Assembly: GCF_016862375.1 (NCBI RefSeq)
Contig: NZ_BOMV01000007.1
Location: 496,001 to 560,000, forward strand
Direction of reading: 5' to 3'
Source: Paractinoplanes rishiriensis
Lineage (GTDB): Bacteria; Actinomycetota; Actinomycetes; Mycobacteriales; Micromonosporaceae
DNA: 64,000 nucleotides
The position numbers and the translations under genes are program-made. The notes under the pieces were generated by a model that searched no databases, was not told where the DNA came from, and worked only from the letters and a program-made list of their open reading frames with translations. Positions 7,877-19,182 of the stretch are shown piece after piece. The stretch's first letter is position 1; each line of letters opens with the position of its first letter.

Positions 7877-9940
7877 TTACGGCAGGGGCAGGGCCATCGG
7901 CGCCGGTCCGGGGCGCACCGGGCGGTAGCGGGACAGCCAGGTGGCCAGCTCCGCGGTGGGCATCGGGCGGGCGTGGAACCAGCCCTGTGCGGCGTGGCAG
8001 CCGGACGCGGCCAGCAGGCGCCAGGTGCGTTCGTCCTCGACGCCCTCGGCCACCGCCCGCAGGCCGAGCGCCTCGGCCAGGTCGATCACCGAGCGCACGA
8101 TGGCGGCATCACCGCGGTCGGTGGACATGCCGAGCACGAACGAACGGTCGATCTTGACCTCGGCCAGCGGCAGCCGGCGCAGATGCTGCAACGACGAGTA
8201 GCCGGTGCCGAAGTCGTCCAGCGAGATGGCCACGCCCATCCGGTCGAGCCGGGTGATGGTGTTGAGGACGCGGTGCGGGTCGGCCATCAGTGCACTCTCG
8301 GTGATCTCCAGCTGGAGCAGGTCGGCCGGCACGCCGTGGTCGCGCAGCAGCGCCTCGACCCGGTCGGCGATGTCGCCGGCGTGCAGGTCGCGGGCGCTCA
8401 CGTTGACCGCGGCGCGCAGCGGCCGGCCGGCGTCCCGCCAGACCGCGAGCTGGGCCACCACGTCGTGCAGCACCCGGCCGGTGAGCAGCCGCATCACCGG
8501 CGTCAGCTCGGCCACCCGGATCAGCTCCTCGGGGCCGACCAGCCCGCGCTCCGGGTGCTGCCAGCGCAGCAGGGCCTCGACGCCGACCACCTCGCCGGTC
8601 GCGATGGCGATCTGCGGCTGGTAGAAGAGCACGATCCCGTCGTCGGCGGCGTCCTCGCGCAGCGCCCGGCGCAGGTCGGCGAGCAGGGTGAGCCGGTCCG
8701 GCGAGTGGTGGGCGGCGTCCGGGCCGTAGACCGCGACCTGGTCGCCGCGCTGCTTGGCGTCGTACATGGCGGCCTCGGCCTGGCGCAGCAGGGTGGCGCT
8801 GTCGGCGGCCGGGCCGTGCTGGAGCGCGATGCCGATCGACGCGGTCACGTCGATCGGGGTGCCGTCCAGGGCGAACGGCCGGTTGAGCGCCTCGGCCAGG
8901 TGGCAGGCGATCCGGCGGGCCTCGGGTGCGCCGTCGACGCGGGTGGCGAGCACCGCGAACTCGTCGCCGCCGAGCCGCACCACCAGGTCGTGGGCCGGCA
9001 CCACGGCGGCCAGCCGGCGGGCCACCTCGATCAGCAGCCGGTCGCCGACGCTGTGCCCGAGCGCGTCGTTCACGGTGCGGAACCGGTCGAGGTCGAGCAG
9101 CAGCAGGGCGCGGCCGGTGCCGGGCTCGCTCACCGAGGCGTTGAGCGCGCGCCGGTTGGGCAGGCCGGTGAGTGAGTCGACCCGGGCGGCCCGCTCGTAT
9201 TCGCCGACCGAGCGCACCATCCGGTGCACGGCGTGCAGCGCGAGCAGCACCAGCGGCACGAAGGCGAGCCCGACCTGGGCGGTGGCCAGCACCACCGGGC
9301 CGAGCAGGAGCAGGGCCGCGGTGGCCAGCACCTCGATGCTGCGGCGCCGAGCCGGCCCGTGGCGGCGGTGCGAGCCGAGCCGGGCCACGATCGCGGCCAG
9401 GCCGTAGCGGGCCAGAATCCAGGCGCTGGCCGCGGCCACGGTGAGCAGGGCGTCGTCCCAGTCGGGCTCGGGGGCGATCCGCAGCGAGGCCAGCGCGGCC
9501 ACCACGGCGGCCGCCCCGATCGCCACCGCATGCTGCAGCGCGAGGTGCAGGGTGCGACGGGCCGCCTGGCGCATCCGCATCCCGGCCACCGTGACCGCGA
9601 CCAGCTGCACCGCCAGCGCCGCGGCGAAGCCCCAGGCGAGCGCGATCGCGAAGGTGAAGCAGATGGACGGCAGGATCACCGAGCTGGCCCGGCGACCGGC
9701 CAGCACGTACGGCCGGGCGTCCACCACCACGGCCAGCGCCGCCATCAGCCAGTACGCCGTGGGCAGCGCGGCGAAGGTCGGAGCCGAGCAGGCCCACAGC
9801 ACCCCGTCGGCCGCGGCGACCGGCAGCGCCGTGAACAGCGCGGCCCGGCGCCGCCGCGGGCCGGCCAGCCGCTCCGCGGACGCCGACTCCCCCGGGACAC
9901 GACCGCCGGACGTGCGGTTGCGGGGGCGTGCGGCATCCAT
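7877..9940 (-). CDS. Membrane GGDEF-EAL cyclic-di-GMP protein
   Basis: A 687-residue protein with an N-terminal half of about six to eight membrane helices (roughly residues 30-230), a GGDEF domain with intact LGGDEFAV, and an EAL domain with VEALLRW, the metal-ligand blocks NVSARDL, EITESAL and DDFGTGYSS, the Lys in AEVKIDRSF, AEGVE and AQGWFHARP. Both active sites look complete, so the protein could both make and degrade c-di-GMP. The inhibitory I-site (RxxD before GGDEF) reads PAHD, so its Arg is absent. Start ATG 9938-9940 has GGAGGT upstream. It probably controls developmental or surface behaviour, as such proteins do in Streptomyces; the exact output is unknown. Confidence 0.93.
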   Translation of the reverse strand: MDAARPRNRTSGGRVPGESASAERLAGPRRRRAALFTALPVAAADGVLWACSAPTFAALPTAYWLMAALAVVVDARPYVLAGRRASSVILPSICFTFAIALAWGFAAALAVQLVAVTVAGMRMRQAARRTLHLALQHAVAIGAAAVVAALASLRIAPEPDWDDALLTVAAASAWILARYGLAAIVARLGSHRRHGPARRRSIEVLATAALLLLGPVVLATAQVGLAFVPLVLLALHAVHRMVRSVGEYERAARVDSLTGLPNRRALNASVSEPGTGRALLLLDLDRFRTVNDALGHSVGDRLLIEVARRLAAVVPAHDLVVRLGGDEFAVLATRVDGAPEARRIACHLAEALNRPFALDGTPIDVTASIGIALQHGPAADSATLLRQAEAAMYDAKQRGDQVAVYGPDAAHHSPDRLTLLADLRRALREDAADDGIVLFYQPQIAIATGEVVGVEALLRWQHPERGLVGPEELIRVAELTPVMRLLTGRVLHDVVAQLAVWRDAGRPLRAAVNVSARDLHAGDIADRVEALLRDHGVPADLLQLEITESALMADPHRVLNTITRLDRMGVAISLDDFGTGYSSLQHLRRLPLAEVKIDRSFVLGMSTDRGDAAIVRSVIDLAEALGLRAVAEGVEDERTWRLLAASGCHAAQGWFHARPMPTAELATWLSRYRPVRPGPAPMALPLP

Positions 9941-10078
9941 GCGACCTCCACAATGGGGTGGATCAACCGATCTTTTTCACCATAGATCCGCATTGTCCGG
10001 TCATCGCGAAACCGCTTCGGCGTTATCAAATCGGCATACGCCCTTAAACGCTCATTCTCCGCAAATTACGCCATATGG

Positions 10079-10125
10079 GTGACCCTCCGCTCAGCGCCGG
10101 TCCCTCCGGGTCGGCGCCGGGTCAC
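10079..10125 (-). terminator. Probable terminator after ligA
   Basis: Inverted repeat GTGACCC (10079-10085)/GGGTCAC (10119-10125) enclosing a second GC-rich inverted pair (AGCGCCG.../...CGGCGC). It lies about 55 bases past the ligA stop. There is no T-run, as is common in actinobacteria. Confidence 0.4.
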
Positions 10126-10178
10126 TCCGGCAATTCGGCGTCCTTTTCGACGCCCCCTTCGTCGTGCTTCGCGGCGTC

Positions 10179-12470
<2,292 letters not shown>

Positions 12471-12539
12471 CTAGGAGGAACGGTAGTCGCCACCCCCGAC
12501 ATTTTCGGCCCGCGGCAGGCCCGCCTAAAGTGGATAAAT

Positions 12540-12564
12540 CGGACGCTTCAGCAAGCGTGTGTCC
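12540..12564 (-). terminator. Hairpin between methionine synthase-like gene and ligA
   Basis: ACGCTT-cagc-AAGCGT stem (12543-12558) with partly complementary flanks. On the minus strand it is followed by AT-rich CGATTTATCC. It lies shortly after the stop of the gene ending at 12590 and is a plausible terminator for the operon that contains mnmA. Confidence 0.4.
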
Positions 12565-12589
12565 GGCGCGAAGGGAAAGACGGCGAGGG

Positions 12590-13576
12590 TCAGTCTTCGG
12601 ACAGGCGGCGGCCGGCCTCGCGGCACGCCGACAGGACGGCTCGCACGTACGGCGCCGTGGCGCCGGCCAGGCCGCAGGCCGGGGTGACCACCACCTGGCG
12701 GGGCAAGCGTTCGATGGGGAAGCCCAACCGGTTCCAGAGGGTGCGCACCCGCTCGGCCACCTGTTTGCCGGTCACCGCCGAGCCGGTGGCCGGTGCGGCG
12801 CCGACGAACAGGCCCAAGCCAGCCTCGATCGCCTCGCCCACCGGGTCGAGGTCTTTGACCAGGGACAGGTCGAGCGCCACGGCCGCGGCGGCCGCGTCGC
12901 GCACCACCTGGAGCGGCACCGACGGGGCGCAGCTGTGCACGATCACCGGGACGCCGGCGGCCTCGACCACCGTGCGCAGGCCGCCGGCGGCGTCGACGGC
13001 CTCGACCGGGCGGTACGCGCCCAGGCCGCTCTCGGTCGGCACCCGGCCGGCCAGGACGGTCGGCAGCGACGGCTCGTCGAGTTGCAACAGGACGGTCGCG
13101 CGCGGCAGGCGTCTGCGGACCTCGTCGACGTGCCGGCGCAGGCCCTCGGCGAGCGAGCCGGTCAGGTCGCGCACCGCGCCGGGGTCGCGCAGCAGGCGGC
13201 CGCCGATCTGCAGGTCGAGCGAGGCTGCCAGGGTCCACGGGCCGGCCGACTGCACCTTGACCGGGCCGGCGAATCCGTCGGCTTGCGCGGTGAGCTGATC
13301 GAGGTCGCGTTCCAGCAGGTCGGCGGTGCGGCGCAGGTCACGGCCGGGCCGCGGGGCCATCTGCCAGCGGCCGGCGTACAGCTGCACCGGCATCTCCACC
13401 AGGAAGCCGGCGGCGCGCCCGATCAGGTCGGCTCCCGGCCCGCGGGCCGGGAGTTCCGGCAGGTGCGGCAGCTCGGGCAACTCGCCCAGGACGATGCGCT
13501 GCGCCTCGGCCACGTCGGTGCCGGGCAGCGAACCGATCCCGGTGGCCGCCCCGGCCGGCCACGGAAAGTCAGCCAC
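12590..13576 (-). CDS. Cobalamin-independent methionine synthase-like protein (MetE C-terminal family)
   Basis: A 328-residue protein of the UROD/MetE-like fold. The start GAATGIGSLPGTDVAEA and the block KVQSAGPWTLAASLDLQIGG are typical of the short actinobacterial proteins annotated as methionine synthase, vitamin-B12 independent. Expected zinc ligands are in the VIVHSCAPSVP block (His and Cys) and VTPACGLAG. It lacks the N-terminal folate-binding half of true MetE (about 750 residues), so the methyl donor is unknown. Start chosen at GTG 13574-13576 with GAGGAG seven bases upstream; an in-frame TTG lies 15 bases earlier. Its first codons and ribosome site are part of a 49-base tandem duplication of the mnmA end. 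Confidence 0.82.
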   Translation of the reverse strand: MADFPWPAGAATGIGSLPGTDVAEAQRIVLGELPELPHLPELPARGPGADLIGRAAGFLVEMPVQLYAGRWQMAPRPGRDLRRTADLLERDLDQLTAQADGFAGPVKVQSAGPWTLAASLDLQIGGRLLRDPGAVRDLTGSLAEGLRRHVDEVRRRLPRATVLLQLDEPSLPTVLAGRVPTESGLGAYRPVEAVDAAGGLRTVVEAAGVPVIVHSCAPSVPLQVVRDAAAAAVALDLSLVKDLDPVGEAIEAGLGLFVGAAPATGSAVTGKQVAERVRTLWNRLGFPIERLPRQVVVTPACGLAGATAPYVRAVLSACREAGRRLSED

Positions 13577-13637
13577 GGACCAGCTCCTCAAACGCCGCGA
13601 AAGCCGGCCCGGAAAAGTCAGCCACGGACTAACTCCT
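13553..13637. repeat. 49-bp-period tandem duplication at the mnmA/methionine synthase junction
   Basis: The 36 bases at 13553-13588 and 13602-13637 are about 90% identical (shared core GTCAGCCACGGAC, starts 49 bases apart). Each copy contains an AGGAG ribosome site, a GTGGCTGAC start and, in another frame, the last codons and TGA of mnmA. The simplest history is that the two genes once overlapped by a few bases and a short tandem duplication pulled them apart. Confidence 0.7.
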
Positions 13638-14712
13638 CGGAGGCGTGGCCGGCGGTGATGGTGGCCGAGCCGAGCACGATGTCGCCACCCGCGTCCGGCC
13701 GGTAGGCCACGATGGCCTGGCCGGCCGCCACGCCGCGGGCCGGCTCGCGCAGGCGGGCGGTCAACCCGCCGCCCTCGACCGTGACCGCGGCGGGCACCAC
13801 CTCACCGTGCGCACGCAGTTGGACGTCGCAGTCGACCGGGGTGGGGGCGCCGTGCCAGATCGCGCGGGCCGCGGTCACCGTGTCGACGGCCAGTGCCTCG
13901 CGCGGGCCCACCGTGACCGTGTTGGTCTTGGGGGTGATCGACAGCACGTAGCGCGGGCGGCCGTCGGCGGCCGGCACCCGCAGGTCGAGGCCCTTGCGCT
14001 GGCCGACCGTGTAGGCGTAGGCGCCGTTGTGGGTGCCGAGCTTTTCGCCGGTGCGGCCGTCCACGATGTCGCCGGGGGCGCTGCCCAGGTGGCGCTCCAG
14101 AAAGCCGCGGGTGTCGCCGTCGGCGATGAAGCAGATGTCGTGCGAGTCGGGCTTGTCGGCCACGGCCAGGCCCCGCGCGGTCGCCTCGGCGCGCACCTCG
14201 GCCTTGGTGGAGTCGCCGAGCGGGAACACCGCCCTCGCGAGCTGCTCGCCGGTGAGCACGGCCAGCACGTACGACTGATCCTTGGCCAGGTCGACGCTGC
14301 GCCGCAGCAGGCCGTCGGGGCCGAGGCGGGCGTGGTGGCCGGTGACCACCGCGTCGAAGCCGAGGGCCACCGCGCGGTCCAGCACCGCGGCGAACTTGAT
14401 CTTTTCGTTGCAGCGCAGGCAGGGATTGGGGGTACGGCCGGCCGCGTACTCGGACACGAAGTCGTCGACCACGTCGTCGTGGAACTGGTCGGCCATGTCC
14501 CACACGTAGAACGGGATGCCGATCACGTCGGCCGCCCGGCGTGCGTCGCGGGAATCCTCCAGCGTGCAGCAGCCGCGCGCGCCGGTGCGGTAGGTCTGAG
14601 GGTTGCGCGCCAGCGCCAGGTGCACGCCGGTGACGTCGTGCCCGGCGTCGTGGGCGCGCGCCGCGGCGACGGCGGAGTCGACCCCGCCCGACATGGCCGC
14701 TAGAACTCGCAT
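13618..14712 (-). CDS. mnmA: tRNA-specific 2-thiouridylase MnmA
   Basis: A 364-residue enzyme that puts sulfur on uridine 34 of Lys, Glu and Gln tRNAs. An N-terminal PP-loop [10 protein letters not shown] binds ATP; the catalytic pair of cysteines is in [10 protein letters not shown] and [10 protein letters not shown]; the conserved YTVGQRKGL follows. The length is normal. ATG 14710-14712 lies 35 bases after the cysteine desulfurase gene on the same strand; the desulfurase is the probable sulfur source. Confidence 0.97.
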   Translation of the reverse strand: MRVLAAMSGGVDSAVAAARAHDAGHDVTGVHLALARNPQTYRTGARGCCTLEDSRDARRAADVIGIPFYVWDMADQFHDDVVDDFVSEYAAGRTPNPCLRCNEKIKFAAVLDRAVALGFDAVVTGHHARLGPDGLLRRSVDLAKDQSYVLAVLTGEQLARAVFPLGDSTKAEVRAEATARGLAVADKPDSHDICFIADGDTRGFLERHLGSAPGDIVDGRTGEKLGTHNGAYAYTVGQRKGLDLRVPAADGRPRYVLSITPKTNTVTVGPREALAVDTVTAARAIWHGAPTPVDCDVQLRAHGEVVPAAVTVEGGGLTARLREPARGVAAGQAIVAYRPDAGGDIVLGSATITAGHASEELVRG

Positions 14713-14747
14713 GGGAGCAAGCCTATCCGGCAGCCCTATCCGGCAGC

Positions 14748-15941
14748 TCAGCGCGGGGTTTTCCAGGCGGTCGCCCGGCGGGCCCGCTCGACCGCGCCGG
14801 GCAGCGCCGCGATCAGGTCGTCCACGTCGGCGGCCGTGCTGGTGTGGCCCAGCGTGAACCGTAGCGACGAGCGGGCCCGGTCGTCGTCGGCGCCCATCGC
14901 CAGCAGCACGTGGCTGGGCTGGGCCACCCCGGCCGAGCAGGCCGAGCCGGTCGAGCAGGAGAGGCCCTGCGCGTCCAGGAGCAGCAGCAGCGCGTCGCCC
15001 TCGCAGCCGGGGAAGCTGAAGTGCGCGTTGCCGGGCAGGCGGGCGGCCGGGTCACCGTTGAGGTCTGGGTCGCCGTTGAGAATGGCGTCGGGCACCGCGC
15101 GGCGGACCCGGGCCACCAGGTCGTCGCGCAGGGTGCCGACCCTGGTCGCGTACTCCTGCTGGGATTTGACGGCGATTTCGACGGCCACCGCGAAGGCCGC
15201 CACGCCCGCGGTGTCGAGGGTGCCGGACCGGACGTCGCGCTCCTGGCCGCCGCCGTGCAGCAGCGGGGTGCAGGCCACGTCGCGGCCGAGCAGCAGCGCG
15301 CCCACGCCGACCGGGCCGCCGAGCTTGTGCCCGGTCACGGTCAGCGCCGCGGCGCCGCTCGCCGCGAAGTCGACCGGTATCTGGCCGGCCGCCTGCACCG
15401 CGTCGGTGTGGAACGGGATGCCGGCGTCGGCCGCGATCCGGGCCAGCGCGGCGATCGGCTGGACGGTGCCCACCTCGTTGTTGGCCCACTGGACGCTGAC
15501 CACGGCGATCTCGTCGCGGTAGCGGTCGAGGACCTCGGCCAGCCGGTCCGGCGCGACCCGCCCGGCGGCGTCGACCGGCAGCGTGCTGACCGCGGCGCCC
15601 TCGTGCGCGGCGAGCCAGTCGACCGCGTCGAGCACGGCATGGTGCTCGACCGCGGAGGCCACCACCCGGTTGCGGTTGAGCGAGGCGGACCGGCGGGCCC
15701 AGAAGATGCCCTTGACGGCGAGGTTGTCGCTCTCGGTGCCGCCGCTGGTGAAGACCACCTCGGACGGGCGGGCGCCGAGCGCCGCGGCGATCCGCTCGCG
15801 GGACTCCTCGACCAGCCGGCGGGCGTTGCGGCCGGCCGCGTGCAGGGACGACGGGTTGCCGACGTCACGGGCGGCGGCGACGTACGTCTCCAGCGCTTCC
15901 GCGAGCATCGGTGTGGTCGCTGCGTGATCCAGATAGGCCAT
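14748..15941 (-). CDS. Cysteine desulfurase (NifS/IscS-like)
   Basis: A 397-residue class V PLP aminotransferase-fold enzyme that takes sulfur from cysteine. Visible are the start [23 protein letters not shown], the His in [10 protein letters not shown], the PLP Lys in [10 protein letters not shown] and the persulfide Cys in [11 protein letters not shown], on a loop of group I (IscS/NifS) type. Start at ATG 15939-15941; a TTG three bases upstream is less likely. Directly upstream of mnmA, so the most likely job is supplying sulfur for tRNA thiolation, although use in Fe-S assembly is possible. Confidence 0.93.
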   Translation of the reverse strand: MAYLDHAATTPMLAEALETYVAAARDVGNPSSLHAAGRNARRLVEESRERIAAALGARPSEVVFTSGGTESDNLAVKGIFWARRSASLNRNRVVASAVEHHAVLDAVDWLAAHEGAAVSTLPVDAAGRVAPDRLAEVLDRYRDEIAVVSVQWANNEVGTVQPIAALARIAADAGIPFHTDAVQAAGQIPVDFAASGAAALTVTGHKLGGPVGVGALLLGRDVACTPLLHGGGQERDVRSGTLDTAGVAAFAVAVEIAVKSQQEYATRVGTLRDDLVARVRRAVPDAILNGDPDLNGDPAARLPGNAHFSFPGCEGDALLLLLDAQGLSCSTGSACSAGVAQPSHVLLAMGADDDRARSSLRFTLGHTSTAADVDDLIAALPGAVERARRATAWKTPR

Positions 15942-15964
15942 CAATGCCCAAGCTTATGCCCTGC

Positions 15965-16002
15965 GCGAGACCGGACCCGACGACCGCCGGGCCCGGTCTC
16001 GC
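15965..16002 (-). terminator. Terminator of etfBA
   Basis: Perfect 10-bp stem GCGAGACCGG (15965-15974)/CCGGTCTCGC (15993-16002) with an 18-base loop, starting 11 bases after the etfA stop. No T-run; an I-shaped actinobacterial type. Confidence 0.65.
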
Positions 16003-16013
16003 GACGCGGGGAC

Positions 16014-16961
16014 CTACTTCCGCTTACGGATCTCCTCGGCGGCCTGCGGTACGACCTTGAACAGGTCACCCACCACGCCGTAGTCGGCCAGCTCGAAGAT
16101 CGGCGCCTCGCCGTCCTTGTTCACCGCGACGATCGTCTTGGAGGTCTGCATGCCGGCCCGGTGCTGGATCGCGCCCGAGATGCCGAGCGCCACGTACAGC
16201 TGCGGGGAGACCGTCTTGCCGGTCTGACCGACCTGGAACTGGTGCGGGTAGAAGCCCGAGTCGACGGCCGCGCGGGACGCGCCGACCGCGCCGCCGAGCA
16301 GGTCGGCCAGCTCCTCCACCAGCTTGAAGTTGTCGGCGCTGCCCACACCGCGACCGCCGGAGACGACGATCGACGCCTCGGTCAGCTCGGGGCGCGAGCC
16401 CTTCTTCTCGGCCACCCGCTCGACGACCTTGGTCAGTTTGTCGGCTTCGGCGACCGACACCTGCAGCGCCGAGACCGCCGGCGACGCGGGCTGCGGCGCG
16501 GGGGTGACCGAGTTGGGACGAATCGTCACGATCGGCAGACCGCGCGTCACCTTGGACTTGACGATCGCCGAGCCGGCGAACACGACCTGGGTCGCGGTGC
16601 CGTCGGCCTCGACCGCCACCGCGTCGGTGAGCAGTCCGTTGTCCAGCTTCACGGCGAGCCGGCCGGCGATCTCCTTGCCCTCCTGGGTCGACGCCAGCAG
16701 CACGGCGGCCGGCTGCACCTGGCGTACCAGGTCGGCGACCGCGGTGGCCTTGGGCGCCACCAGGTAGTCCTCCACGTCCGCACCGGACGCGTGGTAGATC
16801 TTCTCGGCGCCGTACTCGCCCAGCCTCTCCTCGAACGAGGAAGGGCCGAACACCACCGCGCTCGGCGAGCCCAGCTGCCGGGCGATGGTCAGCATCTCGA
16901 GCGTGACCTTCTTGACGCCGGCAGCCTCCGAGGCCTCGACGACAACCAGAACTTCAGCCAT
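16014..16961 (-). CDS. etfA: Electron transfer flavoprotein alpha subunit
   Basis: A 315-residue ETF alpha subunit. With EtfB it carries electrons from acyl-CoA dehydrogenases to the respiratory chain. The C-terminal FAD domain is clear: [57 protein letters not shown] and [25 protein letters not shown], described here only by their key blocks. ATG 16959-16961, 11 bases after etfB. Confidence 0.96.
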   Translation of the reverse strand: MAEVLVVVEASEAAGVKKVTLEMLTIARQLGSPSAVVFGPSSFEERLGEYGAEKIYHASGADVEDYLVAPKATAVADLVRQVQPAAVLLASTQEGKEIAGRLAVKLDNGLLTDAVAVEADGTATQVVFAGSAIVKSKVTRGLPIVTIRPNSVTPAPQPASPAVSALQVSVAEADKLTKVVERVAEKKGSRPELTEASIVVSGGRGVGSADNFKLVEELADLLGGAVGASRAAVDSGFYPHQFQVGQTGKTVSPQLYVALGISGAIQHRAGMQTSKTIVAVNKDGEAPIFELADYGVVGDLFKVVPQAAEEIRKRK

Positions 16962-16972
16962 GACGAAACCTC

Positions 16973-17752
16973 TCAGACGAACTTCTCGGTGGCGAGGTAC
17001 GCGACCAGCTGCGTGCCGCCGTCGCCCTCGTCGGTGACCTTGGTGCCGCCGGAGCGCGCCGGCCGCTTCGCGAACTCGAGCACCTGGCTGGTGGCCCCGG
17101 CCGCGCCCACCTCGTCGCCGCCGACACCCAGCTCGGCCAGCGACAGCGACTGCACCGGCTTCTTCTTGGCGGCCATGATGCCCTTGAAGGAGGGGTAGCG
17201 CGGCTCGTTGATGGTGTCCCAGACGCTCACGATCGCCGGGGTGGCCGCGGTGACGACCTCGTAGCCCTCGTCGGTCTGCCGCTCGGCGGTCAGCTGGCTG
17301 CCGTCCACGGTGAGCTTGCGGGCGCCGGTGAGCGCCGCGATGCCCAGCCGCTCGGCCAGCATGTGCGGCATCACCTGGACCCGGCCGTCGGTCGACTCGG
17401 CGCCGCAGATCACCAGGTCGGCGTTCAGGGTGCCGAGCGCGGCCGCGAGCACCTTGGAGGTGGCCACCGCGCAGGAGCCGTGCAGGGCGTCGTCGGTCAC
17501 GTGGACCGCCTTGTCCGGGCCCATCGACAACGCCTTGCGGATCGAGTCGGCGGCACCGGCCGGGCCCATGGTCAGCACGGTCACCTCGCCACCGTGCGCC
17601 TCTTTGATCTTCAACGCCTCCTCGATGGCGTACTCGTCCATCTCGTTGATGACGTTGTTCGCCGAGGCCCGCTCGACGGTGTTGTCAGTAGCGCTCAAGG
17701 TGCGCTCGGCACCGGAATCGGGCACCTGCTTCACCAAAACGACGATGTTCAT
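16973..17752 (-). CDS. etfB: Electron transfer flavoprotein beta subunit
   Basis: A 259-residue ETF beta subunit that binds AMP and contacts the partner dehydrogenases. It begins MNIVVLVKQVPDSGAERTL, has the NVINEMDEYAIEEAL helix and the signature around LVICGAESTDGRVQVMPHML. First gene of the etfBA operon; start ATG 17750-17752. Divergent from the small-protein/DUF202 operon. Confidence 0.96.
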   Translation of the reverse strand: MNIVVLVKQVPDSGAERTLSATDNTVERASANNVINEMDEYAIEEALKIKEAHGGEVTVLTMGPAGAADSIRKALSMGPDKAVHVTDDALHGSCAVATSKVLAAALGTLNADLVICGAESTDGRVQVMPHMLAERLGIAALTGARKLTVDGSQLTAERQTDEGYEVVTAATPAIVSVWDTINEPRYPSFKGIMAAKKKPVQSLSLAELGVGGDEVGAAGATSQVLEFAKRPARSGGTKVTDEGDGGTQLVAYLATEKFV

Positions 17753-17848
17753 CGCGCTCCTACGACCCTCCTGTTGGTGACACCGCGGCCGGACTGCCTG
17801 CCAATGTTACCCGCCGGTAGCTTACGCGTGACAGCCACTCAGAGTGAC

Positions 17849-17878
17849 ACACCTCACCATCATGAGTTGAGGAGGTGT
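17849..17878 (+). promoter_or_regulatory. Hairpin that could mask a ribosome site
   Basis: ACACCTC (17849-17855) pairs with GAGGTGT (17872-17878) across a 16-base loop. The right arm contains most of the GGAGG that precedes the ATG at 17884. If it folds in the mRNA it would lower translation of the small protein. Confidence 0.3.
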
Positions 17879-17883
17879 CAGAC

Positions 17884-18090
17884 ATGTCTGCCCAAACCGC
17901 ATCGCTTCTCGACGGACCACGCCCGCCCGCCCCTCATACTCCCCCACGCTTACACGCCGTGGCGCCAGAGATCCATGGCCGGGCCGGGCCGGATTCGCCC
18001 TGGTGCCGTTGCGGCCGTACGCGGGAATCGTGCGTCAGTGACGAAGTCCGCACGCTGTGGACGCCTCTTCTCGACCTGTCAGGTCAATAA
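17884..18090 (+). CDS. Small Cys-containing hypothetical protein (68 aa)
   Basis: Not recognised. Start at ATG 17884 is supported by a strong GAGGAGG eight bases upstream. The first half is Pro/His-rich; the second half contains SPWCRCGRTRESCVSDE, with three cysteines (CxC then seven residues then C), then LWTPLLDLSGQ. No signal peptide or membrane helix is evident. The stop lies seven bases before the DUF202 gene, so these probably share a transcript. The Cys cluster could hold a metal or react with oxidants; that is a guess. The strong ribosome site and operon position are the main reasons to call it real. Confidence 0.55.
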   Translation: MSAQTASLLDGPRPPAPHTPPRLHAVAPEIHGRAGPDSPWCRCGRTRESCVSDEVRTLWTPLLDLSGQ

Positions 18091-18097
18091 TCGGCGG

Positions 18098-18466
18098 GTG
18101 TGGTTCGCCCCGGAGAAGCAAGAGATCGACGGCTCCACGCCCGACTACCGGTTCTCCCTCGCCAACGAGCGCACCTTCCTGGCCTGGATCCGCACCGGCC
18201 TCGCGCTGATCGCCGGCGGGCTGGCCAGCGCGCAGTTCCTGCCGCCGATGCCGATCCGGCACCTGCGCGAGACGATCGCGATCGCGCTGCTGGTGCTCGG
18301 CGCCGTGGTGGCCCTGCGCGCGGTGGACCACTGGGCCCGCATCGAACGGGCCATGCGCCACGGCCGGGAACTGCCGGCCTCCCGCTTCCCGGCGATCCTG
18401 GCGATCATCGTGGCGGCCGGCGCGCTGCTGCTGGTGGTCGCGGTACTGATCCAGGCCAACCGGTGA
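18098..18466 (+). CDS. DUF202 (YidH-like) membrane protein
   Basis: A 122-residue protein with the DUF202 hallmark PDYRFSLANERTFLAWIRTG followed by three membrane helices (ALIAGGLASAQF, AIALLVLGAVVALRAV, FPAILAIIVAAGALLLVVAVL). Start GTG 18098 gives VWFAPEKQEIDG before the motif. It overlaps the next DUF202 gene by four bases (GTGA). DUF202 proteins are short inner-membrane proteins of unknown function, often in pairs like YidH/YidG of E. coli. Confidence 0.85.
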   Translation: MWFAPEKQEIDGSTPDYRFSLANERTFLAWIRTGLALIAGGLASAQFLPPMPIRHLRETIAIALLVLGAVVALRAVDHWARIERAMRHGRELPASRFPAILAIIVAAGALLLVVAVLIQANR

Positions 18467-18765
18467 TTGCCGACCCGGGCGCCTCGTCCGCGCGGACCCG
18501 GCTCGCCTGGCGCCGGACCGCGCTGTCCGCCACCGTGGTGGTCCTGCTGGCCGCCCGGCCCGCGGTCGCACCCCGGGCCGGATTCCAGGACTGGCTGGTC
18601 GCGGCCCTGGCGATGACCGCCTGGGTGCTGCTGGTCGCGCTCGGCTACCACCGGGCGGCGCGGCTGCGGGCCGGTCCGGATCAGCCGGGCGGGCGCACGA
18701 TCGGGGCGTACGCGCTGATCACCGTGGGCTTTGCGGCCCTCGGCGGACTGGTTGTCATGCTCTGA
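18463..18765 (+). CDS. Second, diverged DUF202-like membrane protein
   Basis: A 100-residue protein beginning VIADPGASSARTRLAWRRTALS, where ARTRLAWRRTAL corresponds to the ERTFLAWIRT motif of the preceding gene, followed by three membrane helices. It is coupled to that gene by a GTGA overlap. The pair resembles YidH/YidG, which suggests a hetero-complex in the membrane. Function unknown. Confidence 0.78.
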   Translation: MIADPGASSARTRLAWRRTALSATVVVLLAARPAVAPRAGFQDWLVAALAMTAWVLLVALGYHRAARLRAGPDQPGGRTIGAYALITVGFAALGGLVVML

Positions 18766-18803
18766 TCGTCGCCGCTGCGCTCCGGCCGAGTCATCATTGC
18801 CTC

Positions 18804-19166
18804 ATGGTCCGGGTGTTCATTTTTCTGGCTGCCGTGCAGCTGGTCCTCTTCGTGCTGGCGCTGATCAGCGTTCTCGCCGCCGATCGCGTCCGGAACGCGC
18901 CGCGCACAGTGTGGGTGCTGGTGATCCTTCTGGTGCCGCTGCTCGGCCCGTTCGCATACTTCCTCTGGGGTCGTCCGGTGCCGCCACCGAGCGAGGGCTC
19001 GCCGATCCGCCGGCATCGCCCGTCCTCACCGGACGACGACCCGGACTTCCTGCGCTCGATGGACACCGAGCAGTCCCGCCGCGACCGGGAGACGCTCGAC
19101 AACTGGGAGCGCGAGTTCGGCACCGGTCACGGCGACGAGACCAACGAGAAGAACGAGAAACCCTAG
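18804..19166 (+). CDS. PLDc_N domain membrane protein
   Basis: A 120-residue protein with two membrane helices (FIFLAAVQLVLFVLALISVL and TVWVLVILLVPLLGPFAYFLW). The second carries the VPLLGPFAYFLWGRP pattern of the phospholipase D N-terminal (PLDc_N) family. A charged cytoplasmic tail of about 60 residues follows. It is not an enzyme by itself; such proteins are common in actinobacteria and are of unknown role. It ends 16 bases from the convergent TPP enzyme gene. Confidence 0.82.
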   Translation: MVRVFIFLAAVQLVLFVLALISVLAADRVRNAPRTVWVLVILLVPLLGPFAYFLWGRPVPPPSEGSPIRRHRPSSPDDDPDFLRSMDTEQSRRDRETLDNWEREFGTGHGDETNEKNEKP

Positions 19167-19182
19167 CCCAGGCCAAAAGGGG

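Noticed and set aside
13553..13637. The duplicated 36-mer as an attachment site or insertion footprint
   Set aside because: There is no integrase, no transposase and no foreign DNA between the copies; the 49-base spacing is simply a tandem duplication.
14910..17198. Long plus-strand frame opposite cysteine desulfurase and etfA
   Set aside because: Antisense to genes with intact catalytic motifs; no start signal or family match.
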